The position numbers and the translations under genes are program-made. A stretch of DNA of 64,000 nucleotides, taken from assembly GCF_041435115.1 (NCBI RefSeq), contig NZ_CP108046.1, positions 7,006,001-7,070,000 of the forward strand, given 5' to 3'. This document shows positions 26,611 through 35,180 of this stretch, piece after piece. The notes below the pieces were generated by a model, which was given only the letters and a program-made list of their open reading frames with translations, searched no databases and was not told the DNA's origin. The stretch comes from Streptomyces sp. NBC_00289 (lineage in GTDB: Bacteria > Actinomycetota > Actinomycetes > Streptomycetales > Streptomycetaceae). Numbering within the stretch: position 1 is the first letter of the stretch; the number at the start of each line of letters is the position of its first letter.

Positions 26611-27555
26611 TCAGGCGCCCGCTGCGTCAGCGGCGGAGTCGGCGGCGGCGGCGATCAGTTCGCGGGCCGCGTCGAGGTCGTCGGGGGTCTTCAGCGCGAG
26701 CGTCTTGACGCCGGGCAGCGCACGCTTGGCCAGACCGGTGAGCGTGCCGCCGGGGCACACCTCGAGGAGCGCGGTGGCGCCGAGCTCCTGGAAGGTCTCC
26801 ATGCACAGGTCCCAGCGGACCGGGTTGGCGACCTGACCGACCAGCCGCTCCAGCACCTCGGCGCCGGTGGCGACGGTCCTGCCGTCCTTGTTCGAGACGT
26901 AGGCGACCTTCGGGTCGGCGGGCGCCAGAGCCTCGGCGGCCTTCGCCAGCGCCTCGACCGCCGGAGCCATGTGGTGCGTGTGGAAGGCACCGGCCACCTT
27001 CAGCGCGACGACCCGGCGGACACCCTCGGGCGGGTCCGCCTCCAGCGCGGCGAGCTGCTCCAGGGTGCCGGCGGCCACGATCTGGCCGGCGCCGTTCACG
27101 TTCGCCGGGGTCAGGCCCAGCTTCTCCAGGTGCGCGACACTGACCTCGGGGTCACCGCCGAGCAGCGCCGACATGCCGGTCGCGGTGACCGCGGCGGCCT
27201 CGGCCATGGCCAGACCCCGCTTGCGTACGAGGGTCAGCGCGGCGGTGTCGTCGAGCACGCCCGCGAAGGTGGCCGCGGTGATCTCGCCGACGCTGTGGCC
27301 CGCGACGGCGCCGGGAACCACGTCGCCGAGTGCCGCGGCAGACAGCAGTCCGGCGGCCACGAGCAGCGGCTGAGCCACCGCGGTGTCGCGGATCGCGTCC
27401 GCGTCGGCCTGCGTGCCGTAGTGGACGAGGTCGAGTCCGATGGCGTCCGACCACGCGGCGACGCGGTCGGCGGCACCGGGCAGTTCGAGCCAGGGAGTCA
27501 GGAAGCCGGGCGTCTGAGCGCCCTGGCCGGGAGCGACGAGTACGAGCACTCTCAC
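26611..27555 (-). CDS. fabD: Malonyl-CoA:ACP transacylase
   Basis: Transfers malonyl groups to ACP for fatty acid and often polyketide synthesis. The 314-aa enzyme has VLVAPGQGAQTPGF at the N-terminus, the nucleophile Ser88 in GHSVGE, Arg in LVRKRGLAMAEAA and the FHTHHMAPA histidine motif. The Ala-rich C-terminal tail is unremarkable. It is the first gene of the fab operon, 83 bp downstream of fasR; the TTTTGT/ACAAAA dyad in that gap is a candidate activator site. A second GTG two codons downstream of the 27555 GTG is an equally possible start. Confidence 0.96.
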   Translation of the reverse strand: MRVLVLVAPGQGAQTPGFLTPWLELPGAADRVAAWSDAIGLDLVHYGTQADADAIRDTAVAQPLLVAAGLLSAAALGDVVPGAVAGHSVGEITAATFAGVLDDTAALTLVRKRGLAMAEAAAVTATGMSALLGGDPEVSVAHLEKLGLTPANVNGAGQIVAAGTLEQLAALEADPPEGVRRVVALKVAGAFHTHHMAPAVEALAKAAEALAPADPKVAYVSNKDGRTVATGAEVLERLVGQVANPVRWDLCMETFQELGATALLEVCPGGTLTGLAKRALPGVKTLALKTPDDLDAARELIAAAADSAADAAGA

Positions 27556-27615
27556 ACTCTCTCTTGTCGACGGGCACGGCCGCCCGTGGGGACAGGGACG
27601 AAGAACAGGAGGGGG

Positions 27616-27636
27616 TTTTGTGGGCCCCCGACAAAA
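27616..27636. promoter_or_regulatory. Candidate FasR operator upstream of fabD
   Basis: TTTTGT-N9-ACAAAA is a perfect 6-bp-arm inverted repeat with a GC-only spacer, immediately after the fasR stop and about 60 bp before fabD. FasR is known to bind the fabD promoter in S. coelicolor. Assigning this particular dyad is inference. Confidence 0.55.
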
Positions 27637-27638
27637 GC

Positions 27639-28844
27639 CTAGAGCTGGAGATCCCCGTCGGCCAGACGCCCCAGGATCAGCGCGATGCGCAGCGTGAACG
27701 CCGAACGTACGTCCGAGGGTGACCAGCCGGTGACGTCAGTCACACGTCGAAGCCGGTAGCGCACGGTGTTCGGGTGGACGAAGAGCATCCGGGCGGCACC
27801 CTCCAGACTGCTCGCCTGTTCCAGATAGACGGCGAGCGTCTCCAGCAACGCCGACCCGGCCTCCTCCAGCGGTCTGTAGATCTCCTCCACCAACTGTTCG
27901 CGGGCCGAGGGGTCCCCGGCCATCGCCCGCTCCGGCAGCAGATCGTCCGCCAGCACCGGCCGCGGTGCGTCCTGCCAGGCGGTTCCCGCCTTGAGCCCGG
28001 CCGCCGCGGCCTGCGCGGACCGGGTCGCGGCGAGCAGATCGGGCACCACCGGACCCGCCACCACGGACCCCGCCGCGAACGGGCCGATGAGCGACTTGGC
28101 CACGGCGAGCGGATTGTCGCTGCCGCCCGCGATGACCACGAGCCGGTCCCCGAGCACACCGGTGAGGACCTGGAGCTTGGCGTGCCGGGCGGCCCGCCGG
28201 ATGGCCTCGACCGTCAGCTCCGAGTCACCCTCGGGGGCGGTGCCCAACACCACGCACACGTGCTCGGGGGAGTTCCAGCCGAGGGCCGCGGCCCGGCTGA
28301 CGGCGCCTTCGTCGGCCTCACCGCTGAGCACCGCGTTCACGACCAGCGACTCCAGGCGGGCGTCCCACGCGCCACGCGCCTCGGCGGCCTGGGCGTACAC
28401 CTGGGCGGTGGCGAAGGCGATCTCCCGGGCGTACACGAGCAGGGCCTCGCGCAGCACGGACTCGTCGCCCGGCGCCGCCACCTCGTCGATCGCGGACTCC
28501 ATGACCTCGATGGTGGTGCGCACCATCTCCACGGTCTGCCGCAGCGTGATGGCCCGCGTCAGCTCGCGCGGAGCCGTACCGAAGACATCGGTCGAGATGG
28601 CCTGCGGGGCGTCCGGATACCGGAACCACTCGGTGAAGGCGGCGATGCCCGCCTGGGCGACCAGCCCGATCCAGGAACGGTTCTCCGGGGGCATCGCCCG
28701 GTACCACGACAGCGTTTCGTCCATGCGCGCGATGGCCTGCGCGGCGAGACTTCCGGACGACCTCTCCAGCCGCTTCAGCGTCGCGGGGTGCGGATGGACC
28801 GGAGGCGCTGTGGCTTCGGGAGGGTGGGCTTCGGGTTCGGGCAC
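27639..28844 (-). CDS. fasR: PucR-family activator of the fatty acid synthase operon
   Basis: A 401-aa DNA-binding regulator. The N-terminal two-thirds form a GGDEF-like/PucR sensory region (SLAAQAIARMDETLSWYRAM ... VVIAGGSDNPLAVAKSLIG). The C-terminal PucR helix-turn-helix is SLEGAARMLFVHPNTVRYRLRRV. Position directly upstream of fabD and length agree with FasR, the activator of fabDHPF in S. coelicolor. GTG at 28844 begins PEPEAHPPEA. The open frame runs far upstream through a tandem repeat and then antisense to pirin, which I regard as accidental. The ribosome site is weak, so the start could differ by a few codons. Confidence 0.93.
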   Translation of the reverse strand: MPEPEAHPPEATAPPVHPHPATLKRLERSSGSLAAQAIARMDETLSWYRAMPPENRSWIGLVAQAGIAAFTEWFRYPDAPQAISTDVFGTAPRELTRAITLRQTVEMVRTTIEVMESAIDEVAAPGDESVLREALLVYAREIAFATAQVYAQAAEARGAWDARLESLVVNAVLSGEADEGAVSRAAALGWNSPEHVCVVLGTAPEGDSELTVEAIRRAARHAKLQVLTGVLGDRLVVIAGGSDNPLAVAKSLIGPFAAGSVVAGPVVPDLLAATRSAQAAAAGLKAGTAWQDAPRPVLADDLLPERAMAGDPSAREQLVEEIYRPLEEAGSALLETLAVYLEQASSLEGAARMLFVHPNTVRYRLRRVTDVTGWSPSDVRSAFTLRIALILGRLADGDLQL

Positions 28845-28899
28845 GGGACAAGACTGCCTTATCCGGACGCGAGTGTGCGTTGCCGGGGCTGTGCTTGAT

Positions 28900-29361
28900 G
28901 GCTCGGTCGCCTTCGGGGGCGCTCCAGCCGGTGTCGAGCCGTCGATCGTGCTCAGCGCTTCGCGCCTCCGCGCGTTCGCCGTCTCGACACCGGCGCGCCC
29001 CCTGCGGCTCCCTCGCGGCCGGCGCGTGGGGACAGTGGAAGTTGGTGGGCCCTTGCTGTCTGCTCGGGGACGCGTGGTCCGGCTGGTTCGCGCCTTCGCG
29101 CCTGCGGGCCTCCGCGCGTGGCCGTCTCGGCACCGGCGCGCCCCCTGCGGCTCCCTCGCGGCCGGCGCGTGGGACAGTGGGGCTTGGTGGGCCCTTGCTG
29201 TCTGTGCGGGGACGCGTGGGCCGGCTGGTTCGCGTCTGCGCGCCTTCGCGCCTCCGCGCCTCGCCGTCTCGGCACCGGCGGGTCCCCTGCGGCTCCCTCG
29301 CGGGCGGCGCGTGGGGGCAGTGGGGCTTGGTGGGCCCTTGCTGTGTGTGCGGGGCTGCGTG
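28900..29361. repeat. Three tandem copies of a ~142-bp repeat between fasR and pirin
   Basis: Markers GCCGTCTCG (28978, 29121, 29263) and GTGGGCCCTTGCTGT (about 29045, 29187, 29331) recur with a period of 142-143 bp and few mismatches. Each copy contains CCCTGCGGCTCCCTCGCG and GGGGACGCGTGG. The first copy extends left into a section shared with 3268-3390. The region has no credible gene: its open frames arise from the repeat. It fills most of the 552-bp gap and must contain the divergent promoters of fasR and pirin. Confidence 0.85.
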
Positions 29362-29396
29362 GTTCGGTTGCCCGGCGGGGCTACGGTGGTGGCGTG

Positions 29397-30047
29397 ATGG
29401 ACGTACGGCGCGCTGCGGAGCGCTACCGAGGCGGTGCCGCCGAGGCCGGAATCGAGTCCTGGCACGCCTTCTCCTTCGGCCCGCACTACGACCCCGACAA
29501 CCTCCGCTTCGGCGCCGTGCTGGCCTGCAACGAGGAGCGACTCGCCCCCGGCGCCGGCTTCGACGAGCATCCGCACAGCCACACCGAGATCGTGACCTGG
29601 GTGGTCGAGGGCGAGCTGACCCACCGTGACTCGACCGGCAGGCAGAGCGTGGTGCGTCCCGGCGACGTGCAGCGCCTGAGCTCCGCGGGGGGTGTGCGGC
29701 ACGTGGAGCGCAACGACGGCCCGGCCCCGCTGGTCTTCGTCCAGATGTGGCTGACGCCCCGCACCCCGGGCGGCGACCCGTCGTACGAGACCGTCCGCGG
29801 CATCGCCGACTCCACGCCGTACGCCGTCCCGGAGGCGGGCGCGCTGCTGCACGTGCGGCGGCTGGCGGCGGGGGAGCGGACGGCGGTGCCGGACGGGCCG
29901 CATGTCTACGTCCACGTCGTACGCGGTGAAGTGCGGCTCGACGACGAGGAGTTGGCGGCGGGCGACGCGGCCCGGATCACGGACGCCGAGGACGTGGCCG
30001 CGGTGGCGGTGACCCCGGCCGAGCTGCTCGTGTGGGAGATGTCCTAG
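29397..30047 (+). CDS. Pirin-family cupin protein
   Basis: A 216-aa bicupin. Metal-binding residues are visible in the first cupin: DEHPHSHTEIVTWVVEGELTHRD in parts, with HPHSH and the downstream Glu and GGVRHVERND histidine. The second cupin is degenerate (GPHVYVHVVRGEVRLDDEEL). Pirins variously act as quercetinases or as transcription cofactors; the role here is unknown. ATG at 29397 directly follows an in-frame GTG, and the ribosome site is poor. The open frame upstream derives from the tandem repeat. Its stop overlaps the convergent serine hydrolase stop by 4 bp. Confidence 0.9.
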   Translation: MDVRRAAERYRGGAAEAGIESWHAFSFGPHYDPDNLRFGAVLACNEERLAPGAGFDEHPHSHTEIVTWVVEGELTHRDSTGRQSVVRPGDVQRLSSAGGVRHVERNDGPAPLVFVQMWLTPRTPGGDPSYETVRGIADSTPYAVPEAGALLHVRRLAAGERTAVPDGPHVYVHVVRGEVRLDDEELAAGDAARITDAEDVAAVAVTPAELLVWEMS

Positions 30048-30877
30048 AGCGGAGCGGGGCTCTGGAGCTCGGCGAGCACCGCGTCCGTGAAGGCCGGCCA
30101 GGCCTCGGCCGCCCAGGGTCCGAAGGCGCGGTCCGTGAGGGCCACGCAGGCCGCCCGCGCGGCCGGGTCGATCCACAGGAACGTACCGGACTGGCCGAAG
30201 TGGCCGAAGGTGCGCGGGGAGGACGTACTGCCCGTCCAGTGCGGGGACTTGGCGGCGCGGATCTCGAAGCCGAGGCCCCAGTCGTTGGGGTTCTGGTGGC
30301 CGTAGCCGGGCAGCACGCCCTTCGTCCCGGGGTACTGGACCGTCATCGCCGCCGCGGCGGTACGGGGGTCGAGCAGCCGGGGCGCCTGCACCTCCGCCGC
30401 GAACCGCAGCAGGTCCTCGACCGTGGACCACCCGTCCTTCGCCGGCGAGCCCTCCAGCGAGGTCGACGTCATCTCCAGCGGCTCCAGCACCGCCTGCCGC
30501 AGATACTCGGCGAACGGGATCTCGGTCGCCTTCGTGATGTGGTCCCCGAGCTGCTCGAACCCCGCGTTCGAGTACAGCCGCCGCTCACCGGGCGGCGCCG
30601 TCACCCGGTGCTCGTCGAAGGCGAGGCCCGAGGTGTGCGCGAGGAGATGGCGCACGGTCGACCCGGGCGGCCCGGCCGGCTCGTCGAGCTCGATGGCGCC
30701 CTCCTCGTAGGCGACCAGCGCCGCGTACGCCGCGAGCGGCTTGGTGACCGAGGCCAGCCGGAAGCGCTGCCCGGCCGGCCCGTGGGTCCCCAGGACCGTG
30801 CCGTCCGCCCGTACGACCCCCGCCGCAGCGGTGGGAACCGGCCAGTTCTCGATCAACGCGAGGCTTTGCAAGGACAT
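30044..30877 (-). CDS. Serine hydrolase, beta-lactamase-related
   Basis: A 277-aa PBP-fold hydrolase shorter than the one at 14130-15281. Motif 1 is S43-V-T-K46 in RLASVTKPLAA, motif 2 is Y102-S-N104 in LYSNAGFEQLG, and motif 3 is HFGQSGTFLW near residue 240. There is no signal peptide. It starts 18 bp after the acetyltransferase stop on the same strand, so the two are probably cotranscribed. The substrate is unknown; true beta-lactamase activity is unlikely without export. Confidence 0.88.
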   Translation of the reverse strand: MSLQSLALIENWPVPTAAAGVVRADGTVLGTHGPAGQRFRLASVTKPLAAYAALVAYEEGAIELDEPAGPPGSTVRHLLAHTSGLAFDEHRVTAPPGERRLYSNAGFEQLGDHITKATEIPFAEYLRQAVLEPLEMTSTSLEGSPAKDGWSTVEDLLRFAAEVQAPRLLDPRTAAAAMTVQYPGTKGVLPGYGHQNPNDWGLGFEIRAAKSPHWTGSTSSPRTFGHFGQSGTFLWIDPAARAACVALTDRAFGPWAAEAWPAFTDAVLAELQSPAPL

Positions 30878-30895
30878 GCCGCCGAGCCTAGGCGT

Positions 30896-31363
30896 TCACA
30901 GCGTCAGCCCCATCGCGGGGTCCGGCTTGCGGACGAAGCCGAGAGAGGCGTAGAGGGGCTCCGCCTCGGCGGACGCGGTGAGGAGGACCTGGCCCGCCCC
31001 CTGCGCGCGGAACCAGGTCAGGAGCTCCTCCATGCACGCGCGCGCGTAGCCCCGGCGTCGCGCGTCCGGGTCGGTGGCGACACTGAAGACATACCCGGCC
31101 CGCCCGCGCGGGTTGGCCGCCTTCCCGATGCGGTAGTCGACGGTGCCGACCGCCAGGGCCGCGAGTGCCTCCGGCCGGTCCGGGTGGTCGACGACGAAGG
31201 CCGCGAAGTCCTCGTCGTCCTCCAGCCGTTGGCACAGGCTCGGAAGTGCCTGCGCGTGCCATGCGGTGCCGGGCTCCGAGCCCGCCATCGAATCGATCAT
31301 CACCTGGCGCAGGCGCAGCACTTCCACGGCGTCCTCGGGGGTGGCACGGCGTACGAGACTCAT
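30896..31363 (-). CDS. GNAT-family N-acetyltransferase
   Basis: A 155-aa acetyl-CoA-dependent acetyltransferase. It begins SLVRRATPEDAVEVLRLRQVM, and the acetyl-CoA loop is VFSVATDPDARRRGYARACMEELLTWF, matching the R/Q-x-x-G-x-G/A signature as RRRGYA. It ends with GFVRKPDPAMGL, typical of the last strands. ATG at 31363 is chosen because an upstream extension would run into the divergent MerR promoter. The acceptor is not predictable. It is likely in an operon with the serine hydrolase downstream. Confidence 0.88.
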   Translation of the reverse strand: MSLVRRATPEDAVEVLRLRQVMIDSMAGSEPGTAWHAQALPSLCQRLEDDEDFAAFVVDHPDRPEALAALAVGTVDYRIGKAANPRGRAGYVFSVATDPDARRRGYARACMEELLTWFRAQGAGQVLLTASAEAEPLYASLGFVRKPDPAMGLTL

Positions 31364-31466
31364 GCACCGCACGGTAATCACCGGGCCGGTGGCGCGTCCT
31401 GCGGATTTCTTACCCGTCCCGCTTGCTTCGAGTGCGCTCCAAGCCTCTAGCGTGGAGGCCATGACG

Positions 31467-31925
31467 GTGATGGAGACCACGGGTACCAGGACCGACAGCT
31501 GCGCGGCTCCGCCGCACCCCCACCGGCGCCCGGCGGGCCAGGACAGCTACACGATCAGCGAGGTCGTCGCCTTCACCGGCCTGACGGCCCACACCCTGCG
31601 CTGGTACGAGCGCATCGGCCTGATGCCGCACATCGACCGCTCGCACACCGGCCAGCGCCGCTACAGCAACCGCGACCTCGACTGGCTCGACCTCGTCGGC
31701 AAGCTGCGGCTCACCGGCATGCCGGTCGCCGACATGGTGCGGTACGCGGAGCTGGTGCGCGCGGGCGACCAGACGTTCACCGAGCGCTTCGAGCTGCTCG
31801 AAGAGACCCGCCGCGACGTGCTGGCCCGGATCGCCGAACTGCAGGACACCCTCGCGGTACTCGACCGGAAGATCAGCTTCTACGCGGACGCGGGGCGCGC
31901 CTACGAGAAGGAGAAAGTCGGATGA
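31467..31925 (+). CDS. MerR-family transcriptional regulator
   Basis: A 152-aa activator-type regulator. The winged HTH is YTISEVVAFTGLTAHTLRWYERIGLM followed by RRYSNRDLDWLDLVGKLR, the classical MerR layout. The dimerising coiled coil is ETRRDVLARIAELQDTLAVLDRKISFY. There are no metal-binding cysteines, so an organic signal is likelier than a metal. GGAGG at 31454-31458 is best spaced for GTG 31467; ATG 31461 and 31470 are alternatives. The stop overlaps the aldo/keto reductase start (ATGA), so regulator and enzyme are translationally coupled. Confidence 0.9.
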   Translation: MMETTGTRTDSCAAPPHPHRRPAGQDSYTISEVVAFTGLTAHTLRWYERIGLMPHIDRSHTGQRRYSNRDLDWLDLVGKLRLTGMPVADMVRYAELVRAGDQTFTERFELLEETRRDVLARIAELQDTLAVLDRKISFYADAGRAYEKEKVG

Positions 31926-32938
31926 CGGACGGCACGATCCCCACCACGCCGCTGACCGCGGGCGGACCCGAGGTCGGTGTGCAGGGTCTCGGCTGCATGG
32001 GCATGAGCTTCGCGTACGGCCCCTCGGACGCGGGCCAGTCGCGCGCCACCCTGGAGCGGGCGCTGGAACTCGGCGTGACCCTGTACGACACGGCGGACGC
32101 GTACGGCGCGGGGGAGAACGAGCGGTTCCTGTCCCCGTTCTTCAAGGCGCACCGCGACGAGGTCGTCATCGCCACGAAGTTCGCCCTGTCGATCCCGCCC
32201 GGCGAGCCGACCCGGCGGGTCATCCGCAACGATCCGCCGTACATCCGTGAGGCCGTCGAGGCGAGCCTGCGGCGCCTGGACGTCGACGTCATCGACCTCT
32301 ACTACATGCATCGCCGCGATGTGAACGTGCCGATCGAGGAGTCCGTCGGCGTGATGGCCGAGCTGGTGCGCGAAGGGAAGGTCAAGCACCTCGGGCTGAG
32401 CGAGGTCACCGCCGACGAACTGCGGGCCGCCCAGGCCGTGCACCCGATCGCCGCCGTGCAGTCGGAGTGGTCGCTGTTCAGCCGGGACATCGAGGCGTAC
32501 GTCGTCCCGGCGGCCCGCGAGCTGGGCGTGAGCCTCGTGCCGTACTCGCCGCTCGGGCGCGGGTTCCTGACGGGCTCCTTCACCGACGCCGACCAGGATC
32601 TGAGCGCGGACGACTTCCGCCGCCAGCAGCCCCGCTTCACCGGGGACAACGCGGCCGCCAACGCCGCCCTGCTGGACCCGGTCCGCACCATCGCCGAAGC
32701 CCACGGCGCCTCGGCGGGCCAGATAGCCCTGGCGTGGGTCCAGCAGCAGGCGTCGGTGCACGGCCTGCCGGTGATCCCGATCCCGGGTACCCGCAAGCCG
32801 GGCCGGGTGGAGGAGAACGCGGCGGCCACCCGCATCGTGCTGACGGAGGACGAACTGTCGCTGCTGGAGCCGATAGCGGCCAAGGTGGCGGGCGACCGCT
32901 ACGCGGACATGACGTTCACCTCCGCCGGACGCGAGTAG
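31922..32938 (+). CDS. Aldo/keto reductase
   Basis: A 338-aa NADPH-dependent (beta/alpha)8 reductase of the AKR13/YakC type. The catalytic tetrad is complete: Asp56 and Tyr61 in YDTADAYG, Lys86 in ATKF, His130 in YYMHRRD. The cofactor-binding C-terminus has VIPIPGTRKPGRVEENAAA. It is coupled to an overlapping MerR regulator gene, a common arrangement for aldehyde or xenobiotic-inducible reductases. The substrate is unknown. Confidence 0.95.
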   Translation: MTDGTIPTTPLTAGGPEVGVQGLGCMGMSFAYGPSDAGQSRATLERALELGVTLYDTADAYGAGENERFLSPFFKAHRDEVVIATKFALSIPPGEPTRRVIRNDPPYIREAVEASLRRLDVDVIDLYYMHRRDVNVPIEESVGVMAELVREGKVKHLGLSEVTADELRAAQAVHPIAAVQSEWSLFSRDIEAYVVPAARELGVSLVPYSPLGRGFLTGSFTDADQDLSADDFRRQQPRFTGDNAAANAALLDPVRTIAEAHGASAGQIALAWVQQQASVHGLPVIPIPGTRKPGRVEENAAATRIVLTEDELSLLEPIAAKVAGDRYADMTFTSAGRE

Positions 32939-32968
32939 CCGCACCCGGGGCCCGCAGCGGTGCGGGGC

Positions 32969-33814
32969 CTACAACTCCGCCAGCAACTCCGCCTTCTTCG
33001 CCGAGAACTCCTCGTCGGTCACGAGACCGGCCTCGTGCAGCTCCCCGAGGTGGCGTATCCGCTCGGCGATGTCGGCGGGATCGCGGCGCGGTGCGGCCGG
33101 CACGGCCGCCGTTCCGCGTGAGCGGACGGCGGCCAGCACCGCCGCGGCGAACGGCAGCGACTCGTGGACGGGCCCGTACCCGAGGCCGAACACCACGGCG
33201 GCAGGGTCGTGGTCGGCCTGGGCCGTCTGTCCCGGGCCCGCGTCGCGCGGCACCAGCCGCAGGTGTCCCTCGAAGACCTCGGGGGAGCGCCACTCGACAC
33301 CGCTCAGCTCGGCGACTGGGAAACTCTGGTCGCCGGCCTTCCACTTCGTCGAGGACGCGCCCGTCCAGAACCACCTGAAGTGGACGGTCTTCCCGTCGAA
33401 GGACGCCTTGCCGTCGTACGCCTTGAAGCGCAGCGGTACCTCGGGAGCCGGTACCAGGAACCGGTCGGCGGGGCCGGACTCGGTCAGCCGTGACCGCAGT
33501 TCGTCGGCGTAGTACTCGGCGAGCGTCTCCCGCTCGCCGGACAGCACCAGCCGGTAGGGGTCGCAGCCTTCCCTGAGCTGTCCCGCGGCCGCCTCCATCA
33601 ACGGGTCGGCGCCGGGCCTCGGTTCGGCGCGCAGGACGACCGTGCCGCGTTTGCCGGGGGTCAGCGTCACCCCGGCGATCGCGTCCAGGGGGATACGGCG
33701 TTCGCCGAGTGCCTGGAAGAGCTTGGGTGTTCGTATCCCCCGTTCGTAACGGATGAGGACGGAGTCGGACTCGAACTCCCAGGCGGCATGAAATCCGGCC
33801 AGTACGTCACCCAT
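32969..33814 (-). CDS. DUF4429 protein with C-terminal SHOCT domain
   Basis: A 281-aa protein with two copies of a beta-rich domain. The first is AAWEFESDSVLIRYERG with ALGERRIPLDAIAGVTL. The second is KAYDGKASFDGKTVHFRW with FPVAELSGVEW. Both copies match the DUF4429 pattern. The tail, IRHLGELHEAGLVTDEEFSAKKAELLAEL, is a SHOCT short oligomerisation motif. Function is unknown; the domain pair resembles membrane-associated PH-like folds. Starts at 33814 (MGDVLAG) and 33823 are both possible, and neither has a clear ribosome site. The open frame extends much further upstream but overlaps the hydrolase gene. Confidence 0.85.
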   Translation of the reverse strand: MGDVLAGFHAAWEFESDSVLIRYERGIRTPKLFQALGERRIPLDAIAGVTLTPGKRGTVVLRAEPRPGADPLMEAAAGQLREGCDPYRLVLSGERETLAEYYADELRSRLTESGPADRFLVPAPEVPLRFKAYDGKASFDGKTVHFRWFWTGASSTKWKAGDQSFPVAELSGVEWRSPEVFEGHLRLVPRDAGPGQTAQADHDPAAVVFGLGYGPVHESLPFAAAVLAAVRSRGTAAVPAAPRRDPADIAERIRHLGELHEAGLVTDEEFSAKKAELLAEL

Positions 33815-33879
33815 GCGGCTCATCGTATGCGGCACGCGCTCCTCCGTCCCTCTCCGCGCAGACCGCAGTATCTGCGCCT

Positions 33880-35097
33880 CTACGCGCGTCCGACCGGCGT
33901 CGTGCCGGACAAACCCTTCCAGCAACCGTTGTCCTCGTCGGCGCACACCACCGAGCGGTACGCGCCAACGCCGATCTCCGCGAAGTTCAGCAGGCTCGCG
34001 GTGCCCGGCTCGAAGTAGCCGCTGTGTCCCTTCGCGCCCTGCGCCGACAGCACCCGGGCGCCGAAGCCCGAGGACACCGGGTCGGCGCCGTGGCCCAGTC
34101 CGCCGACCTCCAGGTACGGCACGTCCCGCACCCAGTCGGTCGCGTCCCGCATCGCCCACACCCGGGCGGAGGTGTGCAGCCGCGAGGCGTTCCCGGCGCG
34201 CATGCCGGGGCTGGCGGCCACCGCTATGTCGGCCACGCGGTGCGGCAGGTGGTGTGCGGCCAGGCCGCACACCACGGAGCCGTAGCTGTGGCAGAAGAGC
34301 GAGACCGGCGAGCTGCCGGGCAGGCCCCGCAGCAGCGCGTTCAGCCGGACCGCGCCGTCCTCGGCGCGCATCGCGGTCGCCGAGTCGATGCCGAGTCCGT
34401 CGGGCGTCGTGTAGTCGGCCCAGGCGATCACGGCCGTACGCGTGTCCGGGCTCACGTCCCGCTCGGCCGCGTACAGCGACTTCGCCATGCCGACGGGCGC
34501 CGAGTACTTGCGGTTCGTGCGCTGGAAGGTGAGCAGGTCGGTGTCGACGCCGGGGACGACGACGGAGACGCGCTCGGCCTTGGACAGGTTGCCGAAGACC
34601 TCGGCGATCCGCCCGGAACCCGCCGGGTCGAAGGCGAGGATCTTGCGGTGGCCGCTCATCAGCGTCTCGAAGCGGTCCATCCGGCGGCCCGCCGCCTGCT
34701 GGCCGTCCGGCGAGAGCCGGCTGTCGTGCATGCGCCTGAGCTCCACCCGGCGGGCCTTCTCGAGCGCGAAGCGGTTGGCGCGGTAGCGCAGGGCGACCGG
34801 GGCGCCGTTCATGTTGCCGACCGCGAGCGGGTAGCGGTGCGCGAGCCGGGCGCGCTCCTGCACGGTGAGCGAGGCGAAGAACCGGGTGAGTACGTCGGGC
34901 GCCGCGTCGGGGTCCGGCAGTCGGTGCCCGTGTATGTGCCCGTGCTCCCAAGCGGTGAGCGAGGCCTGCAGCGCGGTGGTTCCCCGGTGGTGGCGCAGGG
35001 CGGTCCATCCGGTGGTCGCCAGCATCACGAACACGACGGCCAGCGCGAGCAGTGCGCGCCAGACGTTCAGTTGCGGGGAGGTGTCGAAGGAAGTCAC
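33880..35097 (-). CDS. DUF1023-type alpha/beta hydrolase with N-terminal membrane anchor
   Basis: A 405-aa protein with one N-terminal membrane helix (VWRALLALAVVFVMLATTGWTAL) that exports or anchors an alpha/beta-hydrolase domain. The nucleophile elbow is FCHSYGSVVCGL, where family members more often read GHSYGS. VVVPGVDTD marks the oxyanion strand, and GHSGYFEPG near the C-terminus supplies the histidine region. A helical N-terminal segment of ~130 residues precedes the hydrolase, as is usual in this family. The substrate is unknown; secreted esterase or lipase activity is the likeliest. The start follows an AGTGA-type weak site. Confidence 0.87.
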   Translation of the reverse strand: MTSFDTSPQLNVWRALLALAVVFVMLATTGWTALRHHRGTTALQASLTAWEHGHIHGHRLPDPDAAPDVLTRFFASLTVQERARLAHRYPLAVGNMNGAPVALRYRANRFALEKARRVELRRMHDSRLSPDGQQAAGRRMDRFETLMSGHRKILAFDPAGSGRIAEVFGNLSKAERVSVVVPGVDTDLLTFQRTNRKYSAPVGMAKSLYAAERDVSPDTRTAVIAWADYTTPDGLGIDSATAMRAEDGAVRLNALLRGLPGSSPVSLFCHSYGSVVCGLAAHHLPHRVADIAVAASPGMRAGNASRLHTSARVWAMRDATDWVRDVPYLEVGGLGHGADPVSSGFGARVLSAQGAKGHSGYFEPGTASLLNFAEIGVGAYRSVVCADEDNGCWKGLSGTTPVGRA

Positions 35098-35180
35098 TGA
35101 AAGGACACACTAGGAGAACGAGAGGGTCTCGCGTTAACCAAGTGACGTGGATCACGGTTTCACATGCGGTGACAAAGCCC

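Noticed and set aside
28845..30431. N-terminal extension of fasR
   Set aside because: The open frame continues through the 142-bp repeats and then antisense to pirin. PucR homology and expected FasR length begin near 28844.
34250..34300. Disrupted nucleophile elbow in the DUF1023 hydrolase
   Set aside because: CHSYGS instead of GHSYGS keeps the serine and the S-x-G turn, so it is probably a tolerated substitution rather than inactivation.
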